From assembly GCA_019310745.1 (NCBI GenBank), contig JAFDDS010000065.1, positions 1 to 9,001 of the forward strand: a stretch of DNA of 9,001 bases, read 5' to 3'. The notes beneath the pieces were generated by a model. That model was not told where the DNA came from. It saw nothing but the letters and a program-made list of their open reading frames with translations, and searched no databases. Of this stretch, positions 6,881 through 9,001 are shown piece after piece. The stretch's first letter is position 1. Every line of letters starts with the position of its first letter. The DNA is from Deltaproteobacteria bacterium. Lineage in GTDB: Bacteria > Desulfobacterota > DSM-4660 > Desulfatiglandales > B25-G16. The position numbers were made by a program, and so were the translations under genes.

Positions 6881-7122
6881 AATCTCATCTCTCCATTTAT
6901 GTCTTTACCTGTTATGGGCTGGCCTAATAAACACTGCGCATCTTTTGGGCCCGTCCAACATTCTGTATACAGGAAGGCACAGAATATTGTGGGATCAAAG
7001 AGGTTATTTTTTGCACATGCTCCTTTCCTGTCAAGTAATCTTCTAAGGTGAGGTTAATCGCAGCCGATGAAGGAAATCGGCCGTTAAAGTATTAGTCCTG
7101 CAACATTCTCCACAAGATATTG
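6881..7122 (-). other. Long nrdD mRNA leader with hairpins and a mini-ORF
   Basis: If the promoter at 7129-7157 is used, about 240 nt precede the nrdD ATG. The leader (minus strand) holds a hairpin at 7081-7063 (GCCGAT/ATCGGC, 7-nt loop) and a larger one at 6989-6956. A four-codon ORF, ATG TGC AAA AAA TAA, lies at 7018-7004 directly behind GGAAAGGAGC. A second frame, starting just after it and without its own start codon, runs to a TAG at 6867-6865 inside nrdD and includes CAFLYTECWTGPKDAQCLLG. No known riboswitch class is recognised; B12-box-like sequence is absent. The function is unknown. Confidence 0.4.
6956..6989 (-). other. Inverted repeat / hairpin in the nrdD leader
   Basis: CAA-c-ATTCTGT (6956-6966) pairs with ACAGAAT-a-TTG (6979-6989): 10 base pairs with one mismatch and a 12-nt loop. 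There is no U-tract behind it, so it is not a simple terminator. One arm overlaps a NrdR-box-like palindrome at 6977-6992. Confidence 0.4.
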
Positions 7123-7156
7123 TAGTAAACTATAATGAACATCCAATATAAAGTCA
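7110..7156. promoter_or_regulatory. Tandem NrdR-box-like operators of nrdDG
   Basis: Two 16-bp sites resemble the NrdR consensus aCACwATATATwGTgt: CCACAAGATATTGTAG (7110-7125, 12 of 16) and ATCCAATATAAAGTCA (7141-7156, 11 of 16). Their starts lie 31 bp apart with a 15-bp gap, the spacing known for NrdR operator pairs. They sit on the nrdD promoter: one covers the -35 and the other the probable transcription start. NrdR is an ATP-cone/zinc-ribbon repressor that senses dATP/ATP; its gene is not in this window. Confidence 0.6.
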
Positions 7157-7157
7157 A
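7129..7157 (-). promoter_or_regulatory. Promoter of nrdDG
   Basis: On the minus strand, TTGACT (7157-7152), a 17-base spacer and TATAGT (7134-7129): each hexamer matches 5 of 6 consensus positions at ideal spacing. The expected start is near 7122. The -10 lies in the gap between the two NrdR-box-like sites. Confidence 0.6.
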
Positions 7158-7271
7158 TATAGAAAAACGGTGGCCAGACCAATCAAATGTACTTTTTTGT
7201 GTATTGTCTCCCTAATTATTATAGGGGGGCAGGAACAGATAATTATATGTGCCAAGATTTACAGGGTCTCG

Positions 7272-7302
7272 GGGCTGAATTCTAAAAAGCAGGATTCAGC
7301 CC
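7272..7302. terminator. Perfect 9-bp hairpin downstream of the receptor gene
   Basis: GGGCTGAAT (7272-7280) and ATTCAGCCC (7294-7302) form a 9-bp perfect stem with a 13-nt loop, 39 bases past the receptor stop. On the minus strand it is followed by CGAGACCC, without a U-run. On the plus strand ATCATTTTT follows. It could end or stabilise the receptor mRNA, but as an intrinsic terminator it fits the plus strand better, where no gene leads into it. Confidence 0.35.
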
Positions 7303-7341
7303 ATCATTTTTCATTGCTATAAGTAATAAATAGAGTGCAAC

Positions 7342-9001
7342 CTAAAACATTAAAGAAAATCCTGCTTTTAAGGTCCTTCCGGGTGATGGATAATAAGTAT
7401 TATAGTCCTGATCCTCAAGGTAGTCTTCAAACCCCATCGTAGAGTACTCCTCGTTAAAAAGGTTTTCTGCACCCACAAAGGCCAAAAGTTTATATTTATG
7501 GTTTGGAGGTCTATAGCGTAGCAAAATATCCACTAAAGAGTAGTCTGACAACTTCTCTCCATTATTATTTTTGTCATCACCCAAGTAGCATTCACCTATA
7601 TGCCTAAGCTCGGGGACCAGGGAAAAGCCATAAGGGAAAAACAATTCCAAGCCTAAAAAAGCCTTATGGTTGGGAACTAAGGGAATATCTTTATCATTAT
7701 AAACCCCTTTTGTAAATTTTGCATCTTGATACGTGTAGTTACCATAGATATTGGCCTTTTTTCCAAGCTTATATGAACCATTAAGCTCTAGTCCTTGATG
7801 TCTTGTCTCATCAAGGTTCTCATTTCTTAATGTGGTATTATTCCAGGCAATTTCCTTCTCCATGTCAATTCGAAATAACGTTATTGCAAACCTCACGTTT
7901 TCAATGGGATAAAACTCAGTACCTATTTCATAGCTTTTACCTTCCTCTGCCTCGAGCTCCTTATTAAACGCATTACCCCATCCCTGGTAAGAGGCCTGTT
8001 CATCAATAAACGGGTATCTATATAACTTGGTAAACTTGGTAAACACCTTTGATTTTTCCCCTATCAAATAAGTAAGTCCAGCACTAACTGCCTCTCCACG
8101 ATGATTTTTCTCTTCATCAAAGCTTTTTATGCTTGTTATTGGATTGATTTCTTTTCCTTCAACCTTTGCCTTCTCAATTCTTGCCCCTGCACTTAAAATA
8201 AGTTCATCACAGAGATTAAATTCATCATTTATGTAATATCCTACAGAACCCTTCTTTATTTCAGTTAAAGAACTCATAGTATCTCTGCTTATATCAGTAA
8301 AGATTTCTAAATTAAGGGTTTCATTGTAATAGTCCAACCCCACAATCAGTTTATTTTTATGGCCTATAATATCTTTATTTAATATATATCTGGGCGTTAT
8401 TCCAAATGTCTTTATCTCTGTGTCCCTATATGAAGGAAAAGAATCCATATTTGAAGTAATATCCTTTAGACCATATAAAAAATTCACATCAAAATTACCA
8501 AGGTCAGTGGATATCATTTCCAGGCCTAAGTTAAGATCATAATAATTATCCAATGCATCGTCATTATCATGGGCTTGAGTCCATCTCGCGGGTCTGGCAG
8601 GCTGGAATTGTTTACGATTTTCTTCCATCTCACTCTTTGTGAGGTTCCCTGGCATTTCATAGTCAACCTCATTTAAAGAGCCGCCTAAAGAAATATTTAA
8701 AAAATCGCTGAGGTCATAACCTATATTAAAGCCAGCACCTTTGGATGAAAATCCCGTTCTCTCTCTCCACCCGTTTGTTTCTTGTATTTCGCCTGAAAAG
8801 GCATATGATAATCTGTCTTTAGAACCAGCAAGGCCAACTCTTACATCATGAAGGGAGTCTTCTCCGATTATTCCTGAAGCGCTTACCTCGGGTTTTTCCT
8901 CTCCCCTTTTAGTGATGATATTGATTACACCTGCAACAGCATGATCTCCATAGAGGACACTATTCGCACCGCTCACAACCTCTATCTTTTCAACATTATT
9001 G
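7342..9001 (-). CDS. TonB-dependent outer-membrane receptor, N-terminus off window
   Basis: About 552 aa are visible, entering from the right edge. The first Met-like codon (8976) is an internal GTG. The frame runs on upstream as NNVEKIE, so signal peptide, TonB box and most of the plug are missing. VEKIEVVSGANSVLYGDHAV followed by AGVINIITKRG is the end of the plug domain. The remainder alternates short aromatic beta strands with charged, variable loops, as in a 22-strand barrel. The C-terminus has the family pattern: VGAENLFNEEYS, YYPSPGRTLKAGF, and a terminal Phe. Such receptors import iron-siderophores, cobalamin or other large solutes with energy from TonB-ExbB-ExbD. The substrate cannot be told from the barrel. 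One loop (DDKNNNGEKLSD) is rich in Asp/Asn and could bind a metal ion. The frame has no defects in the window. Confidence 0.93.
   Translation of the reverse strand, partial: NNVEKIEVVSGANSVLYGDHAVAGVINIITKRGEEKPEVSASGIIGEDSLHDVRVGLAGSKDRLSYAFSGEIQETNGWRERTGFSSKGAGFNIGYDLSDFLNISLGGSLNEVDYEMPGNLTKSEMEENRKQFQPARPARWTQAHDNDDALDNYYDLNLGLEMISTDLGNFDVNFLYGLKDITSNMDSFPSYRDTEIKTFGITPRYILNKDIIGHKNKLIVGLDYYNETLNLEIFTDISRDTMSSLTEIKKGSVGYYINDEFNLCDELILSAGARIEKAKVEGKEINPITSIKSFDEEKNHRGEAVSAGLTYLIGEKSKVFTKFTKLYRYPFIDEQASYQGWGNAFNKELEAEEGKSYEIGTEFYPIENVRFAITLFRIDMEKEIAWNNTTLRNENLDETRHQGLELNGSYKLGKKANIYGNYTYQDAKFTKGVYNDKDIPLVPNHKAFLGLELFFPYGFSLVPELRHIGECYLGDDKNNNGEKLSDYSLVDILLRYRPPNHKYKLLAFVGAENLFNEEYSTMGFEDYLEDQDYNTYYPSPGRTLKAGFSLMF

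Noticed and set aside
6747..7046. Plus-strand ORF of 99 codons across the nrdD start and leader
   Set aside because: It is mostly antisense to the ATP-cone coding sequence; its hydrophobic look comes from the complementary codons.
6881..7110. Cobalamin riboswitch in the nrdD leader
   Set aside because: No B12-box-like sequence was seen, and such switches are typical of class II rather than class III reductase genes.
1..9001. CRISPR array, insertion sequence or direct repeat family
   Set aside because: No regularly spaced repeats, transposase motifs or long terminal inverted repeats were found by eye on either strand.

Overview
The window is AT-rich and densely coded, with most genes on the minus strand. 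It looks like the chromosome of a Gram-negative bacterium able to live without oxygen. The outer-membrane signs are a TolQ-TolR-TolA type envelope motor and a TonB-dependent receptor. The anaerobic sign is an oxygen-sensitive class III ribonucleotide reductase with its radical-SAM activase. An anaerobic lineage near the Desulfobacterota (old Deltaproteobacteria) fits the gene styles, but this is an inference; the window carries no rRNA or other firm taxonomic marker.

Layout from left to right. Positions 1-1748 (minus) hold tolQ, tolR and a TolA/TonB-like gene. They overlap by 1 and 4 bases and read from a promoter-like site near 1800. The third gene changes frame and runs off the left edge. 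Positions 1964-2695 (plus) encode an unusual protein with an N-terminal four-cysteine finger and a C-terminal J domain. A tRNA-Thr(CGT) lies on the minus strand at 2737-2812 with its own promoter. pyrF follows at 2876-3601 (plus). At 3623-3955 (minus) is a universal stress protein gene interrupted by one stop codon.

Positions 4123-6880 (minus) form an nrdD-nrdG operon in which nrdD is split into two reading frames. Its 461-base upstream region holds a good sigma70-type promoter overlapped by two NrdR-box-like palindromes at the classic 31-bp phase, then a leader of about 240 nt with hairpins. Positions 7342-9001 (minus) are the 3' part of a TonB-dependent outer-membrane receptor that enters from the right edge.

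How the genes relate: TolQRA uses proton-motive force to keep the outer membrane attached and divided. The receptor would draw on an analogous TonB system. pyrF (UMP synthesis) and nrdDG (dNTP synthesis) are both nucleotide supply genes but are not co-transcribed. Three minus-strand genes (tolA-like, usp, nrdD) carry different kinds of lesion within about 6.5 kb. Either the sequence contains errors or these genes are decaying or expressed unusually. I did not find a convincing new multi-gene system. The most interesting leads are the finger/J-domain protein, the nrdD split with its NrdR-type control region, and the frame change in the tolA-like gene.
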